The notes under the pieces are model-generated. The model was given only the letters and a program-made list of their open reading frames with translations, made no database searches and was not told where the DNA came from. A program made the translations under genes and the position numbers. A stretch of DNA of 64,000 nt, taken from contig CAJYWD010000014.1 of assembly GCA_913778505.1 (NCBI GenBank), positions 1-64,000 on the forward strand. Reading direction: 5' to 3'. Positions 8,657-17,094 of this stretch are shown piece by piece (the first letter of the stretch is position 1; every line of letters begins with the position of its first letter). This DNA comes from an uncultured Chryseobacterium sp. (GTDB lineage: Bacteria; Bacteroidota; Bacteroidia; Flavobacteriales; Weeksellaceae).

Positions 8657-9508
8657 ATGAAAAACCTCCTTTTCATATTCGGTATTTTCCTTTCCCTACA
8701 AAGCCATTCGCAATGCCGGAAAACATTTTTGTACGGTTTTGAACTGGTAGGAAACGTAAACCCGGAATTGGTTACGGCCACTGTTTTTTACAAAGGGAAA
8801 GCCATTGTTCCCAAAATAGAAACCATTTGCGGAAAACTTTTAAAAATTAAAACCGAATTCAACTACCTTAAAAATTCAGGGAAAATTTTAGATGGTGTAA
8901 AACTTCCGTATCAGCTTTCTGCAAAGTGTTTTTATTGGCTGATGACCGATGAGATGAACATCGAAATGGCAACCCATCCCGACCGGTTTAAAATTGTTTT
9001 GAATAGTAAAGACAAGGCTTTGAAAGCAAAATACGAACTGCCCGTTTCCTATGATTTTCTTTCTCAAAATGCTATTTACCTCGATTTATTGGACAAAAGC
9101 GAAGCCAATATCAAAAAAGAATTCAAGGACAAAATCTGGCAGTTTGCCATCTACGAAAAAGCGAAAAAACTGCAATCGAAAGACACGATTCTGGTCTATT
9201 CCGCAAGAGAAAAAATCCCAGAAGGCGTCCTGATGCGTTTTCCCGAAATCAATGTGAAAACAATTCATTCTACCGAAGAATATTCGGCCTCGGGAATGCT
9301 ATACAAAGGGAAATTGTTTCTGAAAACATCTGAAAATAAAAGGCCTAAACCGGATGCACAAAGCAACTTTTATATTTCGCTAGATGGAAAAAAATGTGCC
9401 GCATCCGGCGGAATTACAGGCGCGGGCTTCGGTGAATGTGCAGGTGCAACGTTTCAGAAAAATAAAAAAGTGATTCCGTATCAGGTTAATGTCCAGATAG
9501 AACCGTGA
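8657..9508 (+). CDS. Secreted protein of unknown function
   Basis: The product is 283 aa from ATG 8657, with signal peptide MKNLLFIFGIFLSLQSHSQ. A GTG at 8621 is in frame but lies inside the inverted repeat and would put 12 residues before the signal. The mature chain has four or more cysteines (QCRKTF, ETICGK, SAKCFY and two near the C-terminus) that could form disulfides. It ends in a Gly-rich segment (KKCAASGGITGAGFGECAG). No known domain was recognised. It is on the same strand as the flanking secreted proteins, but 79 bp and a repeat separate it from the metallopeptidase gene. Confidence 0.7.
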   Translation: MKNLLFIFGIFLSLQSHSQCRKTFLYGFELVGNVNPELVTATVFYKGKAIVPKIETICGKLLKIKTEFNYLKNSGKILDGVKLPYQLSAKCFYWLMTDEMNIEMATHPDRFKIVLNSKDKALKAKYELPVSYDFLSQNAIYLDLLDKSEANIKKEFKDKIWQFAIYEKAKKLQSKDTILVYSAREKIPEGVLMRFPEINVKTIHSTEEYSASGMLYKGKLFLKTSENKRPKPDAQSNFYISLDGKKCAASGGITGAGFGECAGATFQKNKKVIPYQVNVQIEP

Positions 9509-9563
9509 AATCTGAATTGGGTTAAAATAAAAACGTGAAATGATAATATTAATGCTTTTGTTG

Positions 9564-9669
9564 AATATCAATAGCGTTGGGATTCAGCCCAATGATTGAA
9601 TGTCGAACAGAATTGACTTTAGCCAAAAATTATGATGAATTTTGGCTAAAGCCCGCCTCTATTGATATT
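9564..9669. repeat. Nested palindromic intergenic element (REP/MITE-like)
   Basis: Outer arms AATATCAATAG (9564-9574) and CTATTGATATT (9659-9669) are perfect inverted repeats. Inside them are two further hairpins: TTGGG/CCCAA around 9578-9592, and a 12-bp perfect stem CTTTAGCCAAAA/TTTTGGCTAAAG (9617-9628 with 9640-9651). It lies in the 293-bp gap before the first LGFP gene. It contains no coding capacity. The nested design suggests a short mobile or REP-like unit. Confidence 0.65.
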
Positions 9670-9801
9670 TTAAAATCTAATGTTAAGTGATTTATAAAAA
9701 TTAATGATATGTTTTTAGAAAATAAACAGCTGAATGTAAGTCTTTTATCTATTTTCTTTCTTCTACTTAGTGGAAATTGATGTTTAAAAATTAAATTAAT
9801 T

Positions 9802-10926
9802 ATGCAAAAATTCACATTCATTTTTATTGCATTCCTATTCTTTTTTGAGCAAAGCAATGCGCAATTACCATCGCAAACCGATAATTCGGAGTATGCCATT
9901 GCCCAGAAAATTGCAGACAAAGCGAAGCAACGAAAACTGGGAGCCATCCATAGCGAAAGTCCGAAAATGCGCCCGACAGCAGGCAAAGGCGGTTGGTTTT
10001 TGCGTTACCAATATGGCTGGGTGTATTATAACCCAAGGCTCAACCAGGCTTTTGCCATTATGGAAAATATGATGAAAAAATGGGGCGAAAAGGGTTACGA
10101 AACCGGCTGGATGGGCTTTCCGATTTCGGATAATATGGAATTGCCCAAACATAACGGCTTTTATACCGCTTTTGACAACGGAAGTATCTACAACAGTCCA
10201 ACATACGGAATGCACTACGTTGGTGGTGCTTTTCGTGACGAATGGGGACGGCGTGGCTTTGAAAACGGGGCTACTTTGGGTTTCCCAAAAACGGACGAAG
10301 TGGCTATCAATATTGATGGATACACCCGCTACCAACAGTTTGAGCGAGGGACGTTGTTTTTCGGCAACGGCAAAGATGTGCTGTATTCCAACGACCCCAA
10401 TGCAACAGTTCCGCCCAAAGTAGAGGCAATGGTATTATCTTTCACGCCTCGTGAGTTATTGGGTGAGGAAAGTGTTGATTTAGACCATTTACTAGAGCTA
10501 TATGGCTGGATGGATTTGAGAGTTTACAAAGGCAATGGCAAAGAAATTCCGGATGCAAACGGCAAAAGTTTCAGTTTGTTCAATATCGAAAAAGAAATGC
10601 CGGTAAGTGTAGGCCTTAGAAGCCCTTATTTTTATTTCAACAGCAGTTTGGCCGGCAGAAAATACAACATCACACAGACTGATATTGACCAAGGCGCTTA
10701 CATCCGCATTACCTATTGGTTAAACGATAAAGACGATACCAATTCCAACGATTACCTAAAATTAGAAAATTATACAGGAAGATGGAATTACAATGGTGGC
10801 GACCATCCGTACAGAGAGATAAAACTGAAAGACATTGTACGCAATGGAACATCGAAAGAGTATATGGATAAAGCCAGCGATGGAAGTGACTACGCATTGA
10901 TTGGCTATAATTTTTCAATAAAATAA
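9802..10926 (+). CDS. Secreted LGFP-repeat protein
   Basis: The product is 374 aa with signal peptide MQKFTFIFIAFLFFFEQSNAQ. LGFP-type repeats are visible at LGAIHSE (about residue 46), GWMGFPISD (102-110) and LGFPKTDE (159-166). Each is followed by an aromatic/Gly beta segment such as FDNGSIYNSPTYGMHYV or FERGTLFFGNG. LGFP repeats are known from secreted and cell-wall-associated proteins of actinobacteria and elsewhere and are thought to bind envelope material. The C-terminal half (about 200-374) is an extra beta-rich domain I do not recognise. A second LGFP protein lies at 13692. Confidence 0.8.
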   Translation: MQKFTFIFIAFLFFFEQSNAQLPSQTDNSEYAIAQKIADKAKQRKLGAIHSESPKMRPTAGKGGWFLRYQYGWVYYNPRLNQAFAIMENMMKKWGEKGYETGWMGFPISDNMELPKHNGFYTAFDNGSIYNSPTYGMHYVGGAFRDEWGRRGFENGATLGFPKTDEVAINIDGYTRYQQFERGTLFFGNGKDVLYSNDPNATVPPKVEAMVLSFTPRELLGEESVDLDHLLELYGWMDLRVYKGNGKEIPDANGKSFSLFNIEKEMPVSVGLRSPYFYFNSSLAGRKYNITQTDIDQGAYIRITYWLNDKDDTNSNDYLKLENYTGRWNYNGGDHPYREIKLKDIVRNGTSKEYMDKASDGSDYALIGYNFSIK

Positions 10927-10976
10927 AAGTCTTTAAAACTATAATGATGACCATTAAAAAAATAAAAATCAAAATT

Positions 10977-11474
10977 ATGAAACATCTAATTCTCATTTTT
11001 CTGGTATTGTTTGCCATAAAAACACAAGCGCAACAAGACAGCCCGGAATTCAGGCTCAAAATGAAAGCACTAGCTGCAAAAATGCAAAAATCACAGGCGT
11101 CGACAGCCGGAAAGACAGCCGGAAAAATCACCTATACCGTCAACGGAAAAACCTATACCGAAACTAAGGAAGTCAGTACGGCCATTATCGAGGGAAAAAT
11201 CGGGGACATCAGCAATGCCAACCACACCGTTTCCATTGGCGATGGGCGCACACACGCCTTCAAAAAAGGAGAAAGCTATGTCTGCAACGGTTTAATAGTA
11301 ATGGTAGACGGTATTCCGTATTCTCGCCGTAGCAAAGGCAACGTGGCCACGATTACCTTCTATGACGGCAAAACCGTGAAGGGAACGTTCTCCGGAACGG
11401 TGTACAACGAAAAATCGAAAAAGACACTCCCCGTTTCAGGAACTTTTGAGACCAATGATGTAACGGTACTTTAA
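10977..11474 (+). CDS. Small secreted protein of unknown function
   Basis: The product is 165 aa from ATG 10977, giving signal peptide MKHLILIFLVLFAIKTQAQ. An in-frame ATG at 10944 would add a Lys-rich 11-residue leader before the signal and is less likely. The mature chain starts with a short charged helix (SPEFRLKMKALAAKMQKSQ). A beta-rich part then has recurring T-x-NGK-type turns (ITYTVNGKTYTET, ISNANHTVSIGDGRTHAF, ATITFYDGKTVKGTFSG). No domain was recognised. It lies 50 bp after the LGFP gene and 13 bp before the next secreted protein. Confidence 0.65.
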   Translation: MKHLILIFLVLFAIKTQAQQDSPEFRLKMKALAAKMQKSQASTAGKTAGKITYTVNGKTYTETKEVSTAIIEGKIGDISNANHTVSIGDGRTHAFKKGESYVCNGLIVMVDGIPYSRRSKGNVATITFYDGKTVKGTFSGTVYNEKSKKTLPVSGTFETNDVTVL

Positions 11475-11487
11475 TTTTTCAAAAAAA

Positions 11488-12348
11488 ATGAAAAAACTGA
11501 CCACTTGTTTGTTTCTTATATTGACGGTAATTGTCGCCAATGCCCAAATCAAAAAAACAAAATTTGATGTGAATACCATTTTTGTGTGTATAGATGCCAA
11601 AACCTATGATATGCTGTTTGATAATCCGATTATCAAAGACATTTTCATTGCTAAAAACGCAGGCTCAAAAACCACAAACGATGATTATCAAGGGAAATAT
11701 TTGATAGGCGAAAGTGCCACCATAGAGTTCTTCAAACCTAAGCCTACAAAGCTTTTCGGAGATGAATTGTCTGATATTGGCATCGAGTTCAAAACTCGGA
11801 AAACAGGAGAGCTAACCGATTTTATAGAAGAAGCAAAAGATAAAGCTATTACAACAGATACTACTTTTACGGAAACCGATGGAAAAAAACAAATCTGGTA
11901 CAGCTCCGCAGAACGTAAAACGAATAATCTGGCAATCTCTCTTTTGGAATACGACAAAACTTACCTGCAAGATTTAGGCTTTACAGAAACAGAAATCAAT
12001 ACAGAAATGACGTATGCTGATTTCAACAAGAAAATTTCCGGCGGCCGGGCATATCCGAAAAAATTCATTGGTATTAATGCTGTAACCATCACCATTAATC
12101 TTGCTGATAAAGAGGAACTTGTCAAAACATTTGAACTCTATGGTCTGAAAAAAGTAAAGAACAACGTTTACGAATCTCCCGATTTTAGTGTTAAAATGCT
12201 CATTTCCAAAAAGACCGAAAAAATACGATTGAACAAACTTGGGATTGCATTAAATGAATCAATGCCGAATAAAACTTTTAAAATAGGCAAATCAATAGTT
12301 TTTAGAACACATCAAAAGTTAGGCGAATTTTCATTTCTCAAGGATTAA
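11488..12348 (+). CDS. Secreted protein of unknown function (possibly DUF5829-like)
   Basis: The product is 286 aa with signal peptide MKKLTTCLFLILTVIVANAQ. The body starts NTIFVCIDAKTYDMLFDNP and includes GESATIEFFKP and two-fold beta-alpha-beta-like segments. These are reminiscent of a glyoxalase-type fold and of the family I know as DUF5829. The match is by impression only. No metal-binding pattern is obvious. It belongs to the tight plus-strand run. Confidence 0.6.
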   Translation: MKKLTTCLFLILTVIVANAQIKKTKFDVNTIFVCIDAKTYDMLFDNPIIKDIFIAKNAGSKTTNDDYQGKYLIGESATIEFFKPKPTKLFGDELSDIGIEFKTRKTGELTDFIEEAKDKAITTDTTFTETDGKKQIWYSSAERKTNNLAISLLEYDKTYLQDLGFTETEINTEMTYADFNKKISGGRAYPKKFIGINAVTITINLADKEELVKTFELYGLKKVKNNVYESPDFSVKMLISKKTEKIRLNKLGIALNESMPNKTFKIGKSIVFRTHQKLGEFSFLKD

Positions 12349-12394
12349 TTCAATATATAGCATTGAAAATCAAATAATTATAAAATTTTAAAAA

Positions 12395-13009
12395 ATGAAA
12401 AAAATAATTACGACCACTGTTCTTTTACTCAGCATTCAGCTAGCTTTTGCACAAAGATTAGACTACGAAAAGCTCAGCGTACAAAAACAGAACCTCAAAT
12501 TCAAACCAGCCACACAGCCGAGCAGAATCAATGCTTATGCCGATGAGATTGAGGTGTATGTTTCTGTGCAAAACAACCTGTTTACAACCAATGAGATTTA
12601 TGATTTGTTCCGCGGAGACAATCCGCCGCTGAAAGTTCAGTATTTTTCCACCGACCAGCCGAAACAGATTCTTAAGGCAGAAAATGCCGTTTATACTTCC
12701 CTGGAATATGGCTTTTCGGTCATCCGCTACAAGCTCCCCATCAAAAGCACCAATTCTTACAGCTTTCTGGTCGCCACTGTGGATAGCGAAGTTTTGAAAT
12801 CGAAAAAGCTGAAAATCGTAGGAGATTTCCGTCCGACATTCAGCTGTCAGGAAGCGTTGCCTGAGAGCAATATTTTTGGCTTGCCTACGCCGGGTTTTGT
12901 GAATGAATTTTTTAATGACAGAAAAGGCTGCGGCTATTTCAAAAAATTAGCGGACGATAAAAACTATCGTTTCCATATTATACCGGATGTTCCTGCTAAT
13001 GACAGGTAG
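12395..13009 (+). CDS. Secreted protein of unknown function
   Basis: The product is 204 aa with signal peptide MKKIITTTVLLLSIQLAFAQ. The mature part looks all-beta (DEIEVYVSVQNNLFTT, YGFSVIRYKLPIK, YSFLVATVDSEVL) with two cysteines (FSCQEAL and KGCGYF) that may pair. No recognised domain. It sits 46 bp after the previous gene and 67 bp before the beta/gamma-crystallin gene, in the same orientation. Confidence 0.65.
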   Translation: MKKIITTTVLLLSIQLAFAQRLDYEKLSVQKQNLKFKPATQPSRINAYADEIEVYVSVQNNLFTTNEIYDLFRGDNPPLKVQYFSTDQPKQILKAENAVYTSLEYGFSVIRYKLPIKSTNSYSFLVATVDSEVLKSKKLKIVGDFRPTFSCQEALPESNIFGLPTPGFVNEFFNDRKGCGYFKKLADDKNYRFHIIPDVPANDR

Positions 13010-13076
13010 AGTGAGAACTGATTTTAAAAATAATCCAATCTCCATCCGCTTTTTTTTAATTAAACCAATACTTAAA

Positions 13077-13679
13077 ATGAAAAAATCATTGCTTGTTTTA
13101 CTCGTTTCATTATCTGTTCAAACTGTTTTTTCACAGGTAAAAATTGATGATCAATACAAGAATCCGGGGAAAACAAATTCGTCTCCTCACCTCAAAACAA
13201 ACATCTCCGAAACCGCTTCAGAATCTGTGTTGAAAAGCAATATCGCATCGCTGAAAAAAAATTATGCCCCATCTGAATACGAACAGAAAATGAAAGTGGC
13301 CGATGCCGAAATGAAAGCCTTCAACATCAACGGAGATGAGGTTTGGCTCTATGAAGATATGATGTATGGCGGAAGAAAGAAAATTCTGAAAGCCGGAAAA
13401 TACACGTTGAAAGATTTGGGAATCTATTGGAACGATAGATTTAGCAGTATGCTGGTTCCTAAGAATTTAGCGGTTATCCTGTATTCGGATGATGGTTTCG
13501 GAGGGATGAAAGACCAATATAAAGGCTACGGAATCCGGCAATGTATGCACTGTTACAGTACAGAACCAACCGTTTTGACCTACGACTACGGAAATTTCAA
13601 CACAATGGGATTGATGCTGAACAGCGAGTCCACCACTTGGAACGATGTGGCATCTAGCATAGAAATCGTCAATAATTAA
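13077..13679 (+). CDS. Secreted beta/gamma-crystallin-type (Ca2+-binding) protein
   Basis: The product is 200 aa from ATG 13077, with signal peptide MKKSLLVLLVSLSVQTVFSQ. An upstream in-frame start at 12987 overlaps the previous gene and is rejected. Residues 88-198 form two Greek-key motifs: an aromatic-x-x-x-x-GG corner (YEDMMYGG and YSDDGFGG) and two Ca2+-binding signatures of the form (N/D)(N/D)xx(S/T)S, namely NDRFSS (119-124) and NDVASS (189-194). These are the defining calcium sites of microbial beta/gamma-crystallins. A ~65-residue polar linker precedes the domain. It lies 12 bp before the second LGFP gene, so the two are probably co-expressed. Confidence 0.8.
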   Translation: MKKSLLVLLVSLSVQTVFSQVKIDDQYKNPGKTNSSPHLKTNISETASESVLKSNIASLKKNYAPSEYEQKMKVADAEMKAFNINGDEVWLYEDMMYGGRKKILKAGKYTLKDLGIYWNDRFSSMLVPKNLAVILYSDDGFGGMKDQYKGYGIRQCMHCYSTEPTVLTYDYGNFNTMGLMLNSESTTWNDVASSIEIVNN

Positions 13680-13691
13680 AAATTTAAAATA

Positions 13692-14840
13692 ATGAAAACA
13701 TTCAGAATATACTTACTCGTTTTTACCCTGCTTTTTTGGAGTGGAATAAAAGCCCAGACCAAAGACGAAATCATTGCTAAAATAAAGGCAAAGGGGCAAA
13801 AATTAAATATGAAACCTGAACCCGGCGATTTGCAAGTCATCGATTATTCAGTGGCAAGCAGAGCTTATTTTATGTCATTCAATGGTTATGATGCCAATAT
13901 TTATTACAAAGTGGGAGCACCGGAACCTTATGCTGTGCGGGGAGAAATATTCAAAGTTTACGACCATATGCTTTCCGGCGATGCGTCCGGCGGCGGTTAT
14001 AACAAAAGAATGGAGATAAAAAACCAAAAACTATTTATTGGTGCACCGATGGGAGACGAGTTTCCGACACCGCAGAAAAGGGGAGCAGGGCAACATTTTG
14101 AAGGCGGCAGCATCTACTGGAGCCAGCCCACCGGAGCGCACGAAGTACACGGCGACATCCTGAATAAATGGAAAAACTTAGGCTGGGAAAACTCGTTTCT
14201 GGGCTTCCCGAAAACCGATGAAACGGCTACACCCGATGGTTACGGCAGATTCAACGCTTTTGAAGGCGGGATGATTTATTACCATCCAAATCTCGGCACT
14301 TTTGCCGTTCCGAATATGATTGTAAATGTCTGGAGCAAACAAGGGTGGGAAAAGGGAAAACTCGGCTATCCTGTGAGCGATGAAATCATCAAAAACAATA
14401 ATTCTGTGCAGTATTTTGAGTTTGGAGCGGTCATTTCTACCAAAGCAGGCCCTTACCAAACCATATACAATTCATCCAGAAATACGCGTGGATTGTACAA
14501 CAAGTGGAGAGAGACAGGAGGCGCAGATTCTTATCTTGGCGATTTGGTAACGCCCAACCGCGGTTACCCGAAAATAAGAATCTCCCAATTCGCCGAATTT
14601 CAAAAGGGGTTTATCTATGAAAGTTTTGTGAAACAACCGAATAGCAGTATGGATAAAGAAGATGCTTTCGTTATCCTGAAAGGTCCGATTTTCGACTATT
14701 ATGCGTCCAAAAAATGGGAACAAGGTTATCTCGGCTTACCAACCAGTGACGAGTATAAGTCAGGCGATGGTGTCGCACAAAATTTCCAGGGCGGAACCAT
14801 CTATTACACCAAATCATTGGGTGCTTTTGAGAAAAAATAA
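13692..14840 (+). CDS. Secreted multi-LGFP-repeat protein
   Basis: The product is 382 aa with a signal peptide ending IKAQ. LGFP-type repeats occur at IGAPMGDE (117-124), LGFPKTDE (169-177), LGYPVSDE (224-231), YLGDLVTP (281-288) and LGLPTSDE (347-354). Each is followed by a beta segment with FxGGxIYY or a similar phrase (FEGGSIYW, FEGGMIYYHP, FQGGTIYY). The N-terminal ~100 residues are unrelated to the repeats. The whole chain is essentially a repeat array without a catalytic region. It probably binds an envelope or extracellular ligand. It is a paralogue of the protein at 9802. Confidence 0.85.
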   Translation: MKTFRIYLLVFTLLFWSGIKAQTKDEIIAKIKAKGQKLNMKPEPGDLQVIDYSVASRAYFMSFNGYDANIYYKVGAPEPYAVRGEIFKVYDHMLSGDASGGGYNKRMEIKNQKLFIGAPMGDEFPTPQKRGAGQHFEGGSIYWSQPTGAHEVHGDILNKWKNLGWENSFLGFPKTDETATPDGYGRFNAFEGGMIYYHPNLGTFAVPNMIVNVWSKQGWEKGKLGYPVSDEIIKNNNSVQYFEFGAVISTKAGPYQTIYNSSRNTRGLYNKWRETGGADSYLGDLVTPNRGYPKIRISQFAEFQKGFIYESFVKQPNSSMDKEDAFVILKGPIFDYYASKKWEQGYLGLPTSDEYKSGDGVAQNFQGGTIYYTKSLGAFEKK

Positions 14841-14862
14841 ACAAAATTAAAAATTTGAAGCA

Positions 14863-16410
14863 ATGAATATACTCAGAATATTACTCGGAACATTTTGTAT
14901 GATTAATGGAAACCTTTTCTTGTCCCAGAACTTGACTTTGGTGAAAGATATTAATCCTTCCGGAAGTTCAAATCCTTATGATTTACAGGTATTCAGCAAT
15001 AAAATGTATTTTGTGGCCAATCCAAACTCCGGATACAAAATTTTTTCTTCCGATGGCACAGCTTCCGGAACACAATTGGTCGGTCCAACGGTCGGTTCCG
15101 GGAACTTGTATCCATTAATGGCTTACAATAATACGTTGTTTTTTAATTATGACGACGGCATCAATGGTGCAGAATTATGGAAATCTGATGGTACAACGGC
15201 GGGAACAGTTATGGTCAAAGATATTGTTTCCGGCAATTCCGGTTCCAATCCGCAATATCTTTCGGGAGCAAACGGTAGAGTGTTTTTCATTACGGGAACC
15301 CAATTATGGAGCACGGACGGGACATCGGCAGGAACGATTCAGCTAACTCCGAATAGTATGGTAGCAGAGCGTTTCAATAATCAGCTCAGCTTGCCTTCTT
15401 TTGATAATTATATTTATTTCTCGGGAAACAACGGAAATTTGGGACTTTGGAAAAGCGATGGAACGGTGTCCGGAACTCAGCTCCTGAAAAATATCAGGGT
15501 GAATGCTTATCTGGAAAATGTCGCCATCTATAACGGTGAAATGTATTTTGCGGCTTCGGATGGAACCAATGGTTATGAACTCTGGAAAACCAACGGAACA
15601 ACAGCCGGAACGCTTTTAGTAAAAAACATCAACACGGCTTCCGATTCCAATCCCACCAAATTTTTGGTGAGCAACAACAGGATTTTTTTCCTGGCTGATG
15701 ATGGAATCAATGGTGAAGAATTGTGGAGCTCAGACGGAACTTCTGCCGGAACTCAAATCGTGAAGGATGTAGCACCGGGGAGTAACGGTTCCAATATTCA
15801 GACTTTGATAGAATACAACAATAATGTTTATTTTTTTGCGCTGAGTGGCTCAAACAGGCTTCTTTATAAGACAGACGGTACTGCTGCGGGAACGGTTCCC
15901 GTAAAAACAATTCCGTACAACATTGTTCATTATGCCTATGTTTTTAATGGGAAATTATATTTTTTAGCCAAAAGTTTTGGCTTGTCCTATCTTTTTGAAA
16001 GTGACGGAACTTCTGCGGGAACACTTCAGATTTCGCCCAATATCAATTCGGAGAATTATTCGGATTTACAGTTTACAACGTATAATTCCGAGCTTTATTT
16101 ACCTGCTTACAACGGAAATACGGGTGTGGAGCTGAATAAATTGTCTCTTGGAAATTTAGCTGTATCCGATGGATTCCCAAGTCAAAAGTTTGAAATCTAC
16201 CCCAATCCGACCTCGGATTTTGTTTGGATTAACAATAATGATAAGGTGTCGAATTATAAAATCCTGGATATGAGCGGAAAAATCCTGGACTTCGGAAAGC
16301 TAAATATGGGTTCATCACCTATTTCTCTGGAAAAATACAACCCGGGATTATACATTCTACAGCTAATCGATGATGATAAACGAAGCGATTTTAAAATTCT
16401 GAAGAGGTGA
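14863..16410 (+). CDS. ELWxxDGT-repeat protein with T9SS type-A sorting domain
   Basis: The product is 515 aa with a signal peptide ending FLSQ. Residues ~25-440 are built from about nine repeats carrying the phrase ELWKSDGTTAGT or close variants (KIFSSDGTASGT, QLWSTDGTSAGT, GLWKSDGTVSGT, ELWKTNGTTAGT, ELWSSDGTSAGT, LLYKTDGTAAGT). Such repeats make a propeller-like surface domain. The C-terminal ~75 residues are a type-A sorting domain (FEIYPNPTSDF to LYILQLIDDD...ILKR) that directs export by T9SS and anchoring or release. It closes the secreted-protein run; no clear terminator follows. Confidence 0.88.
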   Translation: MNILRILLGTFCMINGNLFLSQNLTLVKDINPSGSSNPYDLQVFSNKMYFVANPNSGYKIFSSDGTASGTQLVGPTVGSGNLYPLMAYNNTLFFNYDDGINGAELWKSDGTTAGTVMVKDIVSGNSGSNPQYLSGANGRVFFITGTQLWSTDGTSAGTIQLTPNSMVAERFNNQLSLPSFDNYIYFSGNNGNLGLWKSDGTVSGTQLLKNIRVNAYLENVAIYNGEMYFAASDGTNGYELWKTNGTTAGTLLVKNINTASDSNPTKFLVSNNRIFFLADDGINGEELWSSDGTSAGTQIVKDVAPGSNGSNIQTLIEYNNNVYFFALSGSNRLLYKTDGTAAGTVPVKTIPYNIVHYAYVFNGKLYFLAKSFGLSYLFESDGTSAGTLQISPNINSENYSDLQFTTYNSELYLPAYNGNTGVELNKLSLGNLAVSDGFPSQKFEIYPNPTSDFVWINNNDKVSNYKILDMSGKILDFGKLNMGSSPISLEKYNPGLYILQLIDDDKRSDFKILKR

Positions 16411-16539
16411 GTGCCAAGTAATCTAAGTGGTTTATAAACTGATTGTTATTTAGCTTTAAAAAAGAAATTGAATGTCCGTAACTAGCAACAAATCCTTTTT
16501 TTTGAGGTTTGTTCGTCATTGACTTCTGATTTAAGCGTT

Positions 16540-16812
16540 ATGATGAAAAACGAGCATACAAAAATTTTTTTCAACAAATTCCATTTTCCGCAATTCAAAG
16601 GGGTAGAGTGTGAAATATTTCATTATCTAAAATCTTTAATTTATGTTGTAATAAAGGAAAAAAACATCAATTTATTTGCATATAGTAAAGATAGCTATCT
16701 CTCTGCATCAATTAAAACAGATGCTCGTAATCTTGTTTTAAAATTGATCTATTCGGTAACCTTAGGAATAAGCGAATACTATAAAGCTTATAGATATGGG
16801 ATTTTTTTTTAA
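16540..16812 (+). CDS. Short hypothetical protein (doubtful)
   Basis: This is an ORF of 90 codons beginning with two ATG codons (MMKNEHTKIFF) and ending KAYRYGIFF. Composition is AT-driven (Ile, Lys, Tyr, Phe), with no signal peptide, domain or convincing ribosome signal. It lies alone after the ELWxxDGT gene. It could be a chance ORF. Confidence 0.3.
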   Translation: MMKNEHTKIFFNKFHFPQFKGVECEIFHYLKSLIYVVIKEKNINLFAYSKDSYLSASIKTDARNLVLKLIYSVTLGISEYYKAYRYGIFF

Positions 16813-17094
16813 AAGATTAACTCCCGTCCGGATGGCAATTCTATAACATTGTGTTGTAGGATTTTTTAATATTGAATTAAATATTTTGATCACCAAATCC
16901 CTTTATGGATGTGTTTTTTTCTTAAATAAAATTTTATTATTTAACATATTGGTAATTATTTTTAAAATAAATAAATTATTGATAGTCAATTGTGTCTTAT
17001 TGTTGAAATTATCTTTTAAAATCGTAAAATTTCACCATGATTATATAATTTCGTTTTCGGACTTTTGTTGTACAAAAACAATAAAATATTTATT
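16813..17094. other. AT-rich intergenic region upstream of the SDR gene
   Basis: This very AT-rich stretch has no supported gene. It must contain the SDR promoter, but no clear TAnnTTTG box was seen. Nothing else was recognised. Confidence 0.5.
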
